Notes under the pieces: generated by a model | What the model was told of the DNA's origin: nothing | Databases searched by the model: none | Seen by the model: the letters and a program-made list of their open reading frames with translations, nothing else | Source of the DNA: Sycon ciliatum | Taxonomy: Eukaryota; Porifera; Calcarea; Leucosolenida; Sycettidae | Assembly: GCF_964019385.1 (NCBI RefSeq) | Contig: NC_088649.1 | Coordinates: 11,476,254 to 11,540,253 of the forward strand | Direction: 5' to 3' | DNA length: 64,000 nucleotides | Translations under genes and position numbers: made by a program | Shown: in pieces, positions 47,101 to 58,400 of the stretch | How positions within the stretch are numbered: position 1 is the stretch's first letter | Layout of the letters: every line of letters begins with the position of its first letter

Positions 47101-47600
47101 CACCTTTCAATTTCAACGTACCTCTTTACAACATGATCCAGCTGTAATGTCAGTAGTCGCATTGGTTTGATTTTTGGTTTGCTTGTAGGGCGCAGGCACC
47201 CACATTCAGTGCCCAAGAAAATTTGGCACTGCTGTGAATAGTTTAGTCGCAAAGTGAAGATTCACGGGTAAAAAGCCCCAAACTTGGAGATAGGTTATTA
47301 ATCAGCTTTTAGCAGCCGTGGGCGAGTTCTTTAGAGAAATGTGGGTCTTTTTCTGGGTGCCCTTGTCTATGTCCAGCTACACAACGAGATGAGGATGGTC
47401 ATTGTCATTTTGTGAGCTGCGAACGGGCAGAAAGGTGAGAAAATGTCGGATTTTGACCATTTGTGCTCACCTTTCAATCTCACTGTACCTTTCTAAAAAA
47501 TGACCCAGCTGTAATGTCAGTAGTCGCATTGGTTTGATTTTTGGTTTGCTTGTAGGGCGCATCCACCCACATTCAATGCCCAAGAAAATTTGGCACCGCT
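37411..47600 (+). repeat. 1835-bp (five-monomer) higher-order repeat
   Basis: The rare variant GGCGCATCCACCC sits at 37411 and 39246, 1835 apart (5 x 367). Identical frames at 38273 and 40108 are 1835 apart, and 41661 and 43497 are 1836 apart. The variant GGCACCGACATTC recurs near 41820, 43656, 44991 and 46460, with a shortened unit around the MITE at 44131. Confidence 0.85.
44131..44727. mobile_element. piggyBac-like MITE, 597 bp (second family)
   Basis: Perfect 14-bp inverted ends CCCTTTAACCGTCA are flanked by TTAA at 44127-44130 and 44728-44731. It shares CCGAACGAAATTT and GGGCTCGTTGGAAAG with the 1108-bp MITE, so the two families are related. A perfect 18-base palindrome TGGGTCGAATTCGACCCA lies at 44683-44700, near the right end. 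Short frames within it (up to 94 codons) show no transposase motif. It inserted at the same TTAA position within the monomer as the larger MITE. Confidence 0.93.
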
Positions 47601-48931
47601 GTGAATAGTTTAGTCGCAAAGTGAAGATTCACGGGTAAAAAGCCCGAAACTTGGAAACAGGTTATTATTCAGCTTTCAGCAGCCGTGGGCGAATTCTTTA
47701 AAGAAATGTGGATCATTTTCTGGGCCCCCTTGTCTATGTCCAGCTACACAACGAGATGAGGATGGTCATTGTCATTTTGTGAGCTGCGAACGGGCAGAAA
47801 GGTGAGAACATGTCGGATTTTGACCATTTGTGCTCACCTTTCAATTTCAACGTACCTCTCTACAACATGATCCAGCTGTAATGTCAGTAGTCGCTTTGGT
47901 TTGATTTTTGGTTTGCTTGTAGGGCGCAGGCACCCACATTCAGTGACCCAGAAAATTTGGCACTGCTGTTAATAGTTTAGTCGCAAAGTGAAGATTCACT
48001 GGTAAAAAGCCCCAAACTTGGAAACAGGTTATTATTTAGCTTTCAGCAGCCGTGGGCGAATTCTTTAAAGAAATGTGGGTGTTTTTGTGGGTGCCCTTGT
48101 CTATGTCCAGCTACACAACGAGATGAGGATGGTCATTGTCATTTTCTGAGCTGCGAACGGGCAGAAAGGTGAGAAAATGTCGGATTTTGACCATTTGTGC
48201 TCACCTTTCAATTTCAACGTACCTCTTTACAACATGATCCAGCTGTAATGTCAGTAGACGCATTGGTTTGATTTTCGGTTTGCTTGTAGGGCGCAGGCAC
48301 CCACATTGAGTGACCCAGAAAATTTGGCACTGCTATGAATAGTTTAGTCGCAAAGTGAAGATTCACGGGTAAAAAGCCCCAAACTTGGAGATAGGTTATT
48401 AATCAGCTTTTAGCAGCCGTGGGCGAGTTCTTTAGAGAAATGTGGGTCTTTTTCTGGGTGCCCTTGTCTATGTCCAGCTACACAACGAGATGAGGATGGT
48501 CATTGTCATTTTCTGAGCTGCGTACGGGCAGAAAGGTGAGAAAATGTCGGATTTTGACCATTTGTGCTCACCTTTCAATTTCAACGTGCCTTTCTAAAAA
48601 ATGACCCAGCTGTAATGTCAGTAGTCGCATTGGTTTGATTTTTTGTTTGCTTGTAGGGCGCAGGCACCCACATTCAGTGCCCAAGAAAATTTGGCACTGC
48701 TGTCAATAGTTTAGTCGCAAAGTGAAGATTCACGGGTAAAAAGCCCCAAACTTGGAAACAGGTTATTATTCAGCTTTCAGCAGCCGTGGGCGAATTCTTT
48801 AAAGAAATGTGGATCATTTTCGTGGGGCCCTTGTCTATGTCCAGCTACACAACGAGATGAGGATGGTCATTGTCATTTTCTGAGCTGCGAACGGGCAGAA
48901 AGGTGAGAAAATGTCGGATTTTGACCATTTG
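44728..48931 (+). repeat. 367-bp satellite array, segment 5 (about 11 monomers)
   Basis: The satellite continues in phase after the 597-bp MITE and belongs to the 1835-bp higher-order pattern. No gene. The last monomer is broken after GACCATTTG by the 3.55-kb insert. Confidence 0.95.
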
Positions 48932-49237
48932 CATCACCAGCAATCAGCGACATCGCTCCTGACAAAAGTTTTTCAAATAAAATATTTCCACCCAAACGTC
49001 ACTGCTGGTGCTGAGCTCGCGCGATCGAGCGTGAAGTTTTTTTTGTGATCTCAATGAAAAAGGTTTTTTGAACTCACGCTACACAAGTACAACAAGCTCT
49101 CGATCTCATAGCTCATGCATGTCTTTTTCGGTGGAGGTGATTTTTGTTGTTGTTATTGTTGTGGCTGGCGGCGAGAAGGCTCTCATTTACGCTAGGTATC
49201 TCATAGACAGAATGAGCCAGGTTTTTACGCCAAGCTG

Positions 49238-49694
49238 ATGTTTTCAGTAGCAGTCCGCTGTGGAGAAAATTCAAGCAGTCTTAGGGGCCTGAAGTTTTCG
49301 CTGCATCTTACCGGATCGACAGTGGGAAAGAAGGTACGTCTATTTTATTGTAATAAATTAGGTCGCGAGGTCGACACAATTGAGCTGTTCGTTGCACTGT
49401 GATTTTTGTTGCTTTAGGGTGGCAGCGTGCAGTACCTTGTGAAATGGAGAGACTTTATCCTTTACGAACTTTGGGAGTATGAAGAAGATATCAGTGACGA
49501 TCTATCAGGTGATTTCATTTCATTCTGGGTGAATTTATTGAATGTATTCTTGCATGAATTTGAAAATCTCCCTTTTGTTTGCTGTAGATCTTTTGATGGT
49601 TCGGGGAATGTTGGGCCCTTTCTCAGATGACGAATGTTTGAGGCTACTGATGGAGCTTGCACTGCTGTGCAGTGAAAAAATAGAAGTGAAATAG
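49238..49694 (+). CDS. Predicted three-exon gene, 97 residues, chromo-like segment
   Basis: Exons 49238-49333, 49418-49508 and 49588-49694 join in frame across two short GT-AG introns of 84 and 79 bases. Donors are AAG/GTACGT and CAG/GTGATT; acceptors are GCTTTAG and TGCTGTAG. The protein starts at an ATG and ends at TAG. Exon 2 encodes VQYLVKWRDF followed by LWEYEEDIS, which resembles the core of a chromodomain (YLVKWKGY...WEPEE), with a short acidic and Leu-rich helix after it. The first beta strand of a full chromodomain is not obvious. It is unlike the chromovirus chromodomain in detail, so not a simple copy of it. Later exons might exist. The model is inference from splice signals and frame continuity. 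Confidence 0.45.
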
Positions 49695-49734
49695 TCTATT
49701 TCTGACTTTCGAATCAGAAACTGGACAAAGGGGG

Positions 49735-49953
49735 TTGGGACCGAAGAATTTCCCTGTGAAGTTCTTTCCTCCAGGTTGGGATGCTTTCATGAACGTACAT
49801 GGACAAGGCCCACGGCCTCACTACCTGATTACCATCAAGCCTATGATTCGCCGCAGTCCATGTACGTTCCTGCAGGACTCCTCTGGATCTATGGCAGGAG
49901 GGGATCGTGCTGCCCGGCAGTTTGTCTCTTCCACAGAAAAGGGCATTGATTAA
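49735..49953 (+). CDS. Possible further coding exon, function unknown
   Basis: An open frame of 72 codons ends in TAA at 49953. A good acceptor TTTCCTCCAG ends at 49774, after which WDAFMNVHGQGPRPHY follows. The composition looks protein-like, but I recognise no family. It may be a last exon of an alternative form of the preceding gene or a remnant of another. Confidence 0.25.
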   Translation: MGPKNFPVKFFPPGWDAFMNVHGQGPRPHYLITIKPMIRRSPCTFLQDSSGSMAGGDRAARQFVSSTEKGID

Positions 49954-50379
49954 TCATGAGCTTACCGCAGAGCACAACGAAAGCATTGTAGCATGAAACT
50001 AATTTGTCTGAATACAAATCTGCACAATGGCACAGACGGTTAATGGAGGTAAAGCATGGCATCACCAGCATTGTATTCCTGGAAGCAGTGCAAGTTATAG
50101 ATTTAGGTATCAATATTTATCTAAGCTTTAGCGAAGTCCGGACGCAGTACATTACTAGTGTGAAAGATAGAAGAAAAAGCAATGATATCTGTATATACCC
50201 GGAAAGAGAGGTGAGAGTGGGTGGGAGTAAGTGAAAGCACTTGTACAAGCTAAACATCCGTGCAACCGGAAAGAGCAGAGAAAAGGCTAAAGCAATTACA
50301 CAGGCCATGTGTACGAGGTAATTTAACAGTGAGACCCAAACATTCTTGTAAACCAGAATGTAGCTTCAGCACACACTTT
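49954..50379. other. Non-coding part of the insert
   Basis: No gene is supported. Short frames on both strands lack domains. Confidence 0.4.
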
Positions 50380-50770
50380 CTATTTCTGCATGTTGCGCTG
50401 CTGTTCCCGTTTCCCAACGATATGATGAGGCTCTCCGTTATGCTTCTGCTGGTTTTCCTGTGCAGGTATGTGCTGCCGTAGCTCAGAGAAATCTTTGGCC
50501 AGGGTAGCCAAGATGGCATCACCCACATCCTCCTCTCCTTCAGGTTCACTTGTAGGTTTGGCATTCATGCTTGACATCTCCTTCAGTACTGTGTAGGTCT
50601 TCTCCAATTTGTTTTTGTCTGCCCATACCGTTTGCACTGCTCAGTGATGTCGGCGACAGTCGCCTCCAGCTCACCATTTTCCATTTTTTCTTTACTTTTT
50701 GGCTACGCTGTGTGTCCTTGAGGTAGCATTTGAGGCTGACCAGTTCTTCTTCTACCTTTGTTTTGCAGAC
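50380..50770 (-). pseudogene. Frameshifted coiled-coil coding remnant
   Basis: On the minus strand, an open frame of 85 codons (50637 to 50380) encodes a charged, heptad-like protein with KNKLEKTYTVLKEMSS and a Glu-rich stretch, ending at TAG. Just upstream (about 50770-50640) the charged helical pattern continues in two other frames (VEEELVSLK, then ENGELEATVADITEQ), so at least two frame changes break it. This looks like a decayed coiled-coil gene. I do not recognise the family, and it is unclear whether it belongs to the mobile element or to captured host DNA. Confidence 0.4.
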
Positions 50771-51088
50771 ATTCTTGTCTAGTGTTCAGTGATCGAACCC
50801 AGTCAATGTTGAAGCACCCTTGTTATTTCTTTCCGTTTCTTTTTATTCGTGTACGCCGCTGCCTGCAACCGTGCATTTTAATAGGTTTGCGAGAATCTCT
50901 TTTCACCTGCAGCAACCAGAGTTTGAAAGTACCGACACAAACTGGAAGCATGCCCAGTTTTCAGACAACTAGCTGCTTCAAAAATTCTTATGTCAGATGA
51001 GTGACTGGTTACGCAGCCGACATTATGGTGACATAATGTGTCCTTGTAGTTCTGTTTATTATTACTTGTATATTTCACTGTTTGCGTC

Positions 51089-51111
51089 AAACTCGGCTAA
51101 AGGCCGAGTTT
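51089..51111 (+). other. Perfect 9-bp hairpin
   Basis: AAACTCGGC and GCCGAGTTT pair around a 5-base loop TAAAG. It does not match the histone mRNA stem-loop. Role unknown. Confidence 0.5.
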
Positions 51112-51432
51112 TCTGCAACCGTAGGAACGCCACCACCCTTCAAGGATCGTGTGTTTATTATAACAGTGTATTTTGTTATTTGTTTTGATCATCAGTCCTT
51201 GGCTGATGCTGGTCATACCTTCAACATGTTGACGCGTTTTTCAAGGCATTCAATATACGTAGGCCGCAAGATTCTATCTTTTCATAACGAATACCGATGG
51301 CTAGTGCTTCCCCACTAGCTGCGCAAGTGTCACATCTGGCTGCGGCCAACTACCCTTTAAGTTGTGTGTTGCCGCTATTGCTGTCTATGTCTCTGTGTGT
51401 GCCAGTATATGAGGAACGAGAATTGATGTTAT

Positions 51433-51460
51433 TGTTGTTGTTGTTGTTGTTGTTGTTGTT
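51433..51460 (+). repeat. TTG trinucleotide microsatellite
   Basis: About nine consecutive TTG units. They create a poly-Leu frame that should not be read as a membrane protein. Confidence 0.9.
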
Positions 51461-52484
51461 CTGGTTGTCATGGGCTGTGGCTGTTGAATGTAGGCTGTCG
51501 CGTTTGTTGTACTTTTATTTAAAGCTGCATCACAAACAGGTAACCACCTTGATGATGGTCCACAATATCCGTTGAAGAAGCCGCAAAAAACACTGTATTC
51601 TCAGACCAGTGAGCTACAGAATGAAACCAAGTATCAAGCTGGCAAAGCTGTCAGCCACTCTAAACGCTGTCCTCAAACCATACCACCTAGAAATTTACAC
51701 AAAACAAGTTGCTATTTGTCAACAGGCAGTCATAAAATTCGACTCCCTAACTCAGTCACTCTACACTACAGAGTACAAGAGTAGTGTAGTCACTGAGTAG
51801 TCTACGTCCTTGTACATGACAGCATGCATCATGTCATGTCAGTACATGGACATGGCATGCATCCAGCACATGGCCATGGGAAAGCCCCTAGTAGCTACAA
51901 AATGGCCTTCAGAGAAAGCCACGCGGTTGGAGAGGTAGTTTACTCGAAAAAACTGAGAAAGAAGTGCTTTTCATCTTCTTGCTGTTCAATGTCAAGCCAG
52001 AAACAATTGAGAAGATGCTTGAAATGTGCAGAATGAGGCGATTTCCTAGATCTTTGAAGCTAGAAAGCGCACTGGACCTGCAATCTTTTGGAACTGGTCC
52101 TTCTGGAGGACAGAGATCAGACTAGCCAGATGACAATGCTTTGGTTTGCTGGCTGACAATATTCGGAGGAAGCTTCAGAAATGACCATGAAGAAGGTCAA
52201 TTCTTGCTATTTCCTCAAGATCACCAAGGTAACAGATACTTTTCAGTGGAGAAGAAAATCATGATTCTTAGGAGTTGAGATCGCATCGGTTGTTCAATGT
52301 TTTTCACTTTCGTTGTGTAACTGTTCGTCTTGTTGGCGTGGTTCACTGGTTTGATGCCTTACATTTCGATTATGGCCATAGTTCAGAGCAATTTTCTTCC
52401 TTCCAAGATCAATCTCTGCAGTAAATGCGCAAATATTTTACGGAATTTCGGACTCTGTGGGATGTCATATAATTGCTGGTAATG

Positions 52485-55400
52485 GTGCTCACCTTTCAAT
52501 TTCAACGTACCTCTCTACAACATGATCCAGCTGTAATGTCAGTAGTCGCATTGGTTTGATTTTTGGTTTGCTTGTAGGGCGCAGGCACCCACATTTAGTG
52601 ACCCAGAAAATTTGTCACTTCTGTGAATAGTTTAGTCGCAAAGTGAAGATTCACGGGTAAAAAGCCCCAAACTTGGAAACAGGTTATTATTCAGCTTTCA
52701 GAAGCCGTGGGCGAATTCTTTAAAGAAATGTGGATCTTTTTCTGGGTGCCCTTGTCTATGTCCAGCTACACAACGAGATGAGGATGGTCATTGTCATTTT
52801 CTGAGCTGCGAACGGGCATAAAGGTAAGAAAATGTCGGATTTTGACCATTTGTGCTCACCTTTCAATTTCAACGTACCTCTCTACAACATGATCCAGCTG
52901 TAATGTCAGTAGTCGCATTGGTTTGATTTTTGGTTTGCTTGTAGGGCGCAGGCACCCACATTCAGTGACCCAGAAAATTTGGCTCTGCTGTGAATAGTTT
53001 AGTCGCAAAGTGAAGATTCACGGGTAAAAAGCCCCAAACTTGGAAATAGGTTATTATTAAGCTTTCAGCAGCCGTGGGCGAGTTCTTTAGAGAAATGTGG
53101 GTCTTTTTCTGGGTGCCCTTGTCTATGTCCAGCTACACAACGAGATGAGGATGGTCATTGTCATTTTGTGAGCTGCGAACGGGCATAAAGGTAAGAAAAT
53201 GTCGGATTTTGACCATTTGTGCTCACCTTTCAATTTCAACGTACCTCTTTACAACATGATCGAGCTGTGATGTCAGTAGTCGCATTGGTTTGATTTTTGG
53301 TTTGCTTGTAGGGCGCAGGCACCCACATTCAGTGACCCAGAAAATTTGGCACTGCTGTGAATAGTTTAGTCGCAAAGTGAAGATTCACGGGTAAAAAGCC
53401 CCAACCTTGGAGATAGGCTATTAATCAGCTTTTAGCAGCCGTGGGCGAGTTCTTTAGAGAAATGTGGGTCTTTTTCTGGGTGCCCTTGTCTATGTCCAGC
53501 TACACAACGAGATGAAGATGGTCATTGTCATTTTGTGAGCTGCGAACGGGCAGAAAGGTGAGAAAATGTCGGATTTTGACCATTTGTGCTCACCTTTCAA
53601 TTTCAACGTACCTTTCTAAAAAATGACCCAGCTGTAATGTCAGTAGTCGCATTGGTTTGATTTTTGGTTTGCTTGTAGGGCGCAGGCACCCACATTCAGT
53701 GCCCTAGAAAATTTGGCACTGCTGTGAATAGTTTAGTCGCAAAGTGAAGATTCACGGGTAAAAAGCCCCAAACTTGGAAACAGGTTATTATTCAGCTTTC
53801 AGCAGCCGTGGGCGAATTCCTTAAAGAAATGTGGATCATTTTCTGGGTGCCCTTGTCTATGTCCAGCTACACAACGAGATGAGGATGGTCATTGTCATTT
53901 TGTGAGCTGCGAACGGGCAGAAAGGTGAGAAAATGTCGGATTTTGACCATTTGTGCTCACCTTTCAATTTCAACGTACCTCTCTACAACATGATCCAGCT
54001 GTAATGTCAGTAGTCGCATTGGTTTGATTTTTGGTTTGCTTGTAGGGCGCAGGCACCCACATTCAGTGACCCAGAAAATTTGGCTCTGCTGTGAATAGTT
54101 TAGTCGCAAAGTGAAGATTCACGGGTAAAAAGCCCCAAACTTGGAAATAGGTTATTAATCAGCTTTCAGCAGCCGTGGGTGAGTTCTTTAGAGAAATGTG
54201 GGTCTTTTTCTGAGTGCCCTTGTCTATGTCCAGCTTCACAACGAGATGAGGATGGTCATTGTCATTTTCTGAGCTGCGAACGGGCAGAAAGGTAAGAAAA
54301 TGTCGGATTTTGACCATTTGTGTTCACCTTTCAATTTCAACGTACCTCTCTACAACATGATCCAGCTGTAATGTCAGTAGTCGCATTGGTTTGATTTTTG
54401 GTTTGCTTGTAGGGCGCAGGCACCCACATTCAGTGACCCAGAAAATTTGGCTCTGCTGTGAATAGTTTAGTCGCAAAGTGAAGATTCACGGGTAAAAAGC
54501 CCCAAACTTGGAAATAGGTTATTATTAAGCTTTCAGCAGCCGTGGGCGAGTTCTTTAGAGAAATGTGGGTCTTTTTCTGGGTGCCCTTGTCTATGTCCAG
54601 CTACACAACGAGATGAGGATGGTCATTGTCATTTTGTGAGCTGCGAACGGGCAGGAAGTTGAGAAAATGTCGGATTTTGACCATTTGTGCTCACCTTTCA
54701 ATTTCAACGTACCTCTCTACAACATGATCCAGCTGTAATGTCAGTAGTCGCATTGGTTTGATTTTTGTTTTGCTTGTAGGGCGCAGGCACCCACATTCAG
54801 TGACCCAGAAAATTTGGCTCTGCTGTGAATAGTTTAGTCGCAAAGTGAAAATTCACGGGTAAAAAGCCCCAAACTAGGAGATAGGCTATTAATCAGCTTT
54901 TAGCAGCCGTGGGCGAGTTCTTTAGAGAAATGTGGGTCTTTTTCTGGGTGCCCTTGTCTATGTCCAGCTACACAACGAGATGAGGATGGTCATTGTCATT
55001 TTCTGAGCTGCGAACGGGCAGAAAGGTGAGAAAATGTCGGATTTTGACCATTTGTGCTCACCTTTCAATTTCAACGTACCTTTCTAAAAAATGACCCAGC
55101 TGTAATGTCAGTAGTCGCATTGGTTTGATTTTTGGTTTGCTTGTAGGGCGCAGGCACCCACATTCAGTGCCCAAGAAAATTTGGCACTGCTGTGAATAGT
55201 TTAGTCGCAAAGTGAAGATTCACGGGTAAAAAGCTCCAAACTTGGAAACAGGTTATTATTCAGCTTTCAGCAGCCGTCAGCGAATTCTTTAAAGAAATGT
55301 GGATCATTTTCTGGGTGCCCTTGTCTATGTCCAGCTACACAACGAGATGAGGATGGTCATTGTCATTTTCTGAGCTGCGAACGGGCAGAAAGGTGAGAAC

Positions 55401-58400
55401 ATGTCGGATTTTGACCATTTGTGCTCACCTTTCAATTTCAACGTACCTCTCTACAACATGATCCAGCTGTAATGTCAGTAGTCACATTGGTTTGATTTTT
55501 GGTTTGCTTGTAGGGCGCAGGCACCCACATTCAGTGACCCAGAAAATTTGGCACTGCTGTGAATAGTTTAGTCGCAAAGTGAAGATTCACGGGTAAAAAG
55601 CCCCAAACTTGGAGATAGGTTATTAATCAGCTTTTAGCAGCCGTGGGCGAGTTCTTTAGAGAAATGTGGGTCTTTTTCTGGGTGCCCTTGTCTATGTCCA
55701 GCTACACAACGAGATGAGGATGGTCATTGTCATTTTGTGAGCTGCGAACGGGCAGAAAGGTGAGAAAATGTCGGATTTTGACCATTTGTGCTCGCCTTTC
55801 AATTTAAACGTACCTCTTTACAACATGATCCAGCTGTAATGTCAGTAGTCGCATTGGTTTGATTTTTGGTTTGCTTGTAGGGCTCAGGCACCCACATTCA
55901 GTGACCCAGAAAATTTGGCACTGCTGTGAATAGTTTAGTCGCAAAGTGAAGATTCACGGGTAAAAAGCCCCAAACTTGGAAACAGGTTATTATTCAGCTT
56001 TTAGAAGCCGTGGGCGAATTCTTTAAAGAAATGTGGATCTTTTTCTGGGTGCCCTTGTCTATGTCCAGCTTCACAACGAGATGAGGATGGTCATTGTCAT
56101 TTTCTGAGCTGCGAACGGGCATAAAGGTAAGAAAATGTCGGATTTTGACCATTTGTGCTCACCTTTCAATTTCAACGTACCTCTCTACAACATGATCCAG
56201 CTGTAATGTCAGTAGTCGCATTGGTTTGATTTTTGGTTTGCTTGTAGGGCGCAGGCACCCACATTCAGTGACCCAGAAAATTTGGCTCTGCTGTGAATAG
56301 TTTAGTCGCAAAGTGAAGATTCACGGGTAAAAAGCCCCAAACTTGGAAATAGGTTATTAATCAGCTTTCAGCAGCCGTGGGCGAGTTCTTTAGAGAAATG
56401 TGGGTCCTTTTCTGGGTGCCCTTGTCTATGTCCAGCTTCACAACGAGATGAGGATGGTCATTGTCATTTTCTGAGCTGCAAACGGGAAGAAAGGTAAGAA
56501 AATGTCGGATTTTGACCATTTGTGCTCACCTTTCAATTTCAACGTACCTCTTTACAGCATGATCCAGCTGTAATGTCAGTAGTCGAATTGGTTTGATTTT
56601 TGGTTTGCTTGTAGGGCGCAGGCACCCACATTCAGTGACCCAGAAAATTTGGCTCTGCTGTGAATAGTTTAGTCGCAAAGTGAAGATTCACGGGTAAAAA
56701 GCCCCAAACTTGGAAATAGGTTATTAATTAGCTTTCAGCAGCCGTGGGCGAGTTCTTTAGAGAAATGTGGGTCTTTTTCGGGGTGCCCTTGTCTATGTCC
56801 AGCTACACAACGAGATGAGGATGGTCATTGTCATTTTCTGAGCTGCGAACGGGCATAAAGGTAAGAAAATGTCGGATTTTGACCATTTGTGCTCACCTTT
56901 CAATTTCAACGTACCTCTCTACAACATGATCCAGCTGTAATGTCAGTAGTCGCATTGGTTTGATTTTTGGTTTGCTTGTAGGGCGCAGGCACCCACATTC
57001 AGTGACCCAGAAAATTTGGCTCTGCTGTGAATAGTTTAGTCGCAAAGTGAAGATTCACGGGTAAAAAGCCCCAAACTTGGAAATAGGTTATTATTAAGCT
57101 TTCAGCAGCCGTGGGCGAGTTTTTTAGAGAAATGTGGGTCTTTTTCTGGGTGCCCTTGTCTATGTCCAGCTACACAACGAGATGAGGATGGTCATTGTCA
57201 TTTTGTGAGCTGCGAACGGGCAGAAAGGTGAGAAAATGTCGGATTTTGACCATTTGTGCTCACCTTTCAATTTCAACGTACCTCTCTACAAGATGATCCA
57301 GCTGTAATGTCAGTAGTCGCATTGGTTTGATTTTTGGTTTGCTTGTAGGGCGCAGGCACCCACATTCAGTGACCCAGAAAATTTGGCTCTACTGTGAATA
57401 GTTTAGTCGCAAAGTGAAGATTCACGGGTAAAAAGCCCCAAACTTGGAAATAGGTTATTAATCAGCTTTCAGCAGCCGTGGGCGAGTTCATTAGAGAAAT
57501 GTGGGTCTTTTTCTGAGTGCCCTTGTCTATGTCCAGCTTCACAACGAGATGAGGATGGTCATTGTCATTTTCTGAGCTGCGAACGGGCAGAAAGGTAAGA
57601 AAATGTCGGATTTTGACCATTTGTGCTCACCTTTCAATTTCAACGTACCTCTCTACAACATGATCCAGCTGTAATGTCAGTAGTCGCATTGGTTTGATTT
57701 TTGGTTTGCTTGTAGGGCGCAGGCACCCACATTCAGTGACCCAGAAAATTTGGCTCTGCTGTGAATAGTTTAGTCGCAAAGTGAAGATTCACGGGTAAAA
57801 AGCCCCAAACTTGGAAATAGGTTATTATTAAGCTTTCAGCAGCCGTGGGCGAGTTCTTTAGAGAAATGTGGGTCTTTTTCTGGGTGCCCTTGTCTATGTC
57901 CAGCTACACAACGAGATGAGGATGGTCATTGTCATTTTGTGAGCTGCGAACGGGCAGAAAGGTGAGAAAATGTCGGATTTTGACCATTTGTGCTCACCTT
58001 TCAATTTCAACGTACCTCTCTACAACATGATCCAGCTGTAATGTCAGTAGTCGCATTGGTTTGATTTTTGGTTTGCTTGTAGGGCGCAGGCACCCACATT
58101 CAGTGACCCAGAAAATTTGGCTCTGCTGTGAATAGTTTAGTCGCAAAGTGAAGATTCACGGGTAAAAAGCCCCAAACTTGGAGATAGGCTATTAATCAGC
58201 TTTTAGCAGCCGTGGGCGAGTTCTTTAGAGAAATGTGGGTCTTTTTCTGGGTGCCCTTGTCTATGTCCAGCTACACAACGAGATGAGGATGGTCATTGTC
58301 ATTTTCTGAGCTGCGAACGGGCAGAAAGGTGAGAAAATGTCGGATTTTGACCATTTGTGCTCACCTTTCAATTTCAACGTACCTTTCTAAAAAATTACCC

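Larger units (their letters stand above)
48932..52484. mobile_element. Unclassified 3553-bp insert with short TIRs
   Basis: The satellite stops after GACCATTTG and resumes with GTGCTCACC, while the intact monomer reads GACCATTTGTGCTCACC. The insertion is therefore clean, with at most one duplicated base. The insert ends CATCACCAGCAAT on the left and the inverse of CATTACCAGCAAT on the right: 13-bp inverted repeats with one mismatch. It holds a plausible three-exon gene near the left end, a further plausible coding segment, a frameshifted coiled-coil remnant on the minus strand and a TTG microsatellite. No DDE transposase, recombinase or helicase is recognisable. It could be a non-autonomous DNA element carrying host sequence or a decayed autonomous one. 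Confidence 0.7.
50771..52484. other. Right half of the insert, mostly non-coding
   Basis: No firm gene. There is a TTG trinucleotide run at about 51433-51460 and CATG-rich sequence at 51810-51880. A minus-strand frame at 50878-51090 and plus-strand frames at 51609-51800 and 51824-52036 are short and unrecognised. The right terminal repeat closes the insert at 52484. Confidence 0.4.

Noticed and set aside
51089-51111. Histone mRNA 3' stem-loop
   Set aside because: The stem and loop bases do not match that consensus and there is no histone coding sequence nearby.
51297-51575. Poly-Leu membrane protein
   Set aside because: The hydrophobic run comes from the TTG microsatellite.
48932-52484. Helitron
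   Set aside because: The insert lacks TC and CTRR ends, does not sit between A and T, and shows inverted terminal repeats.
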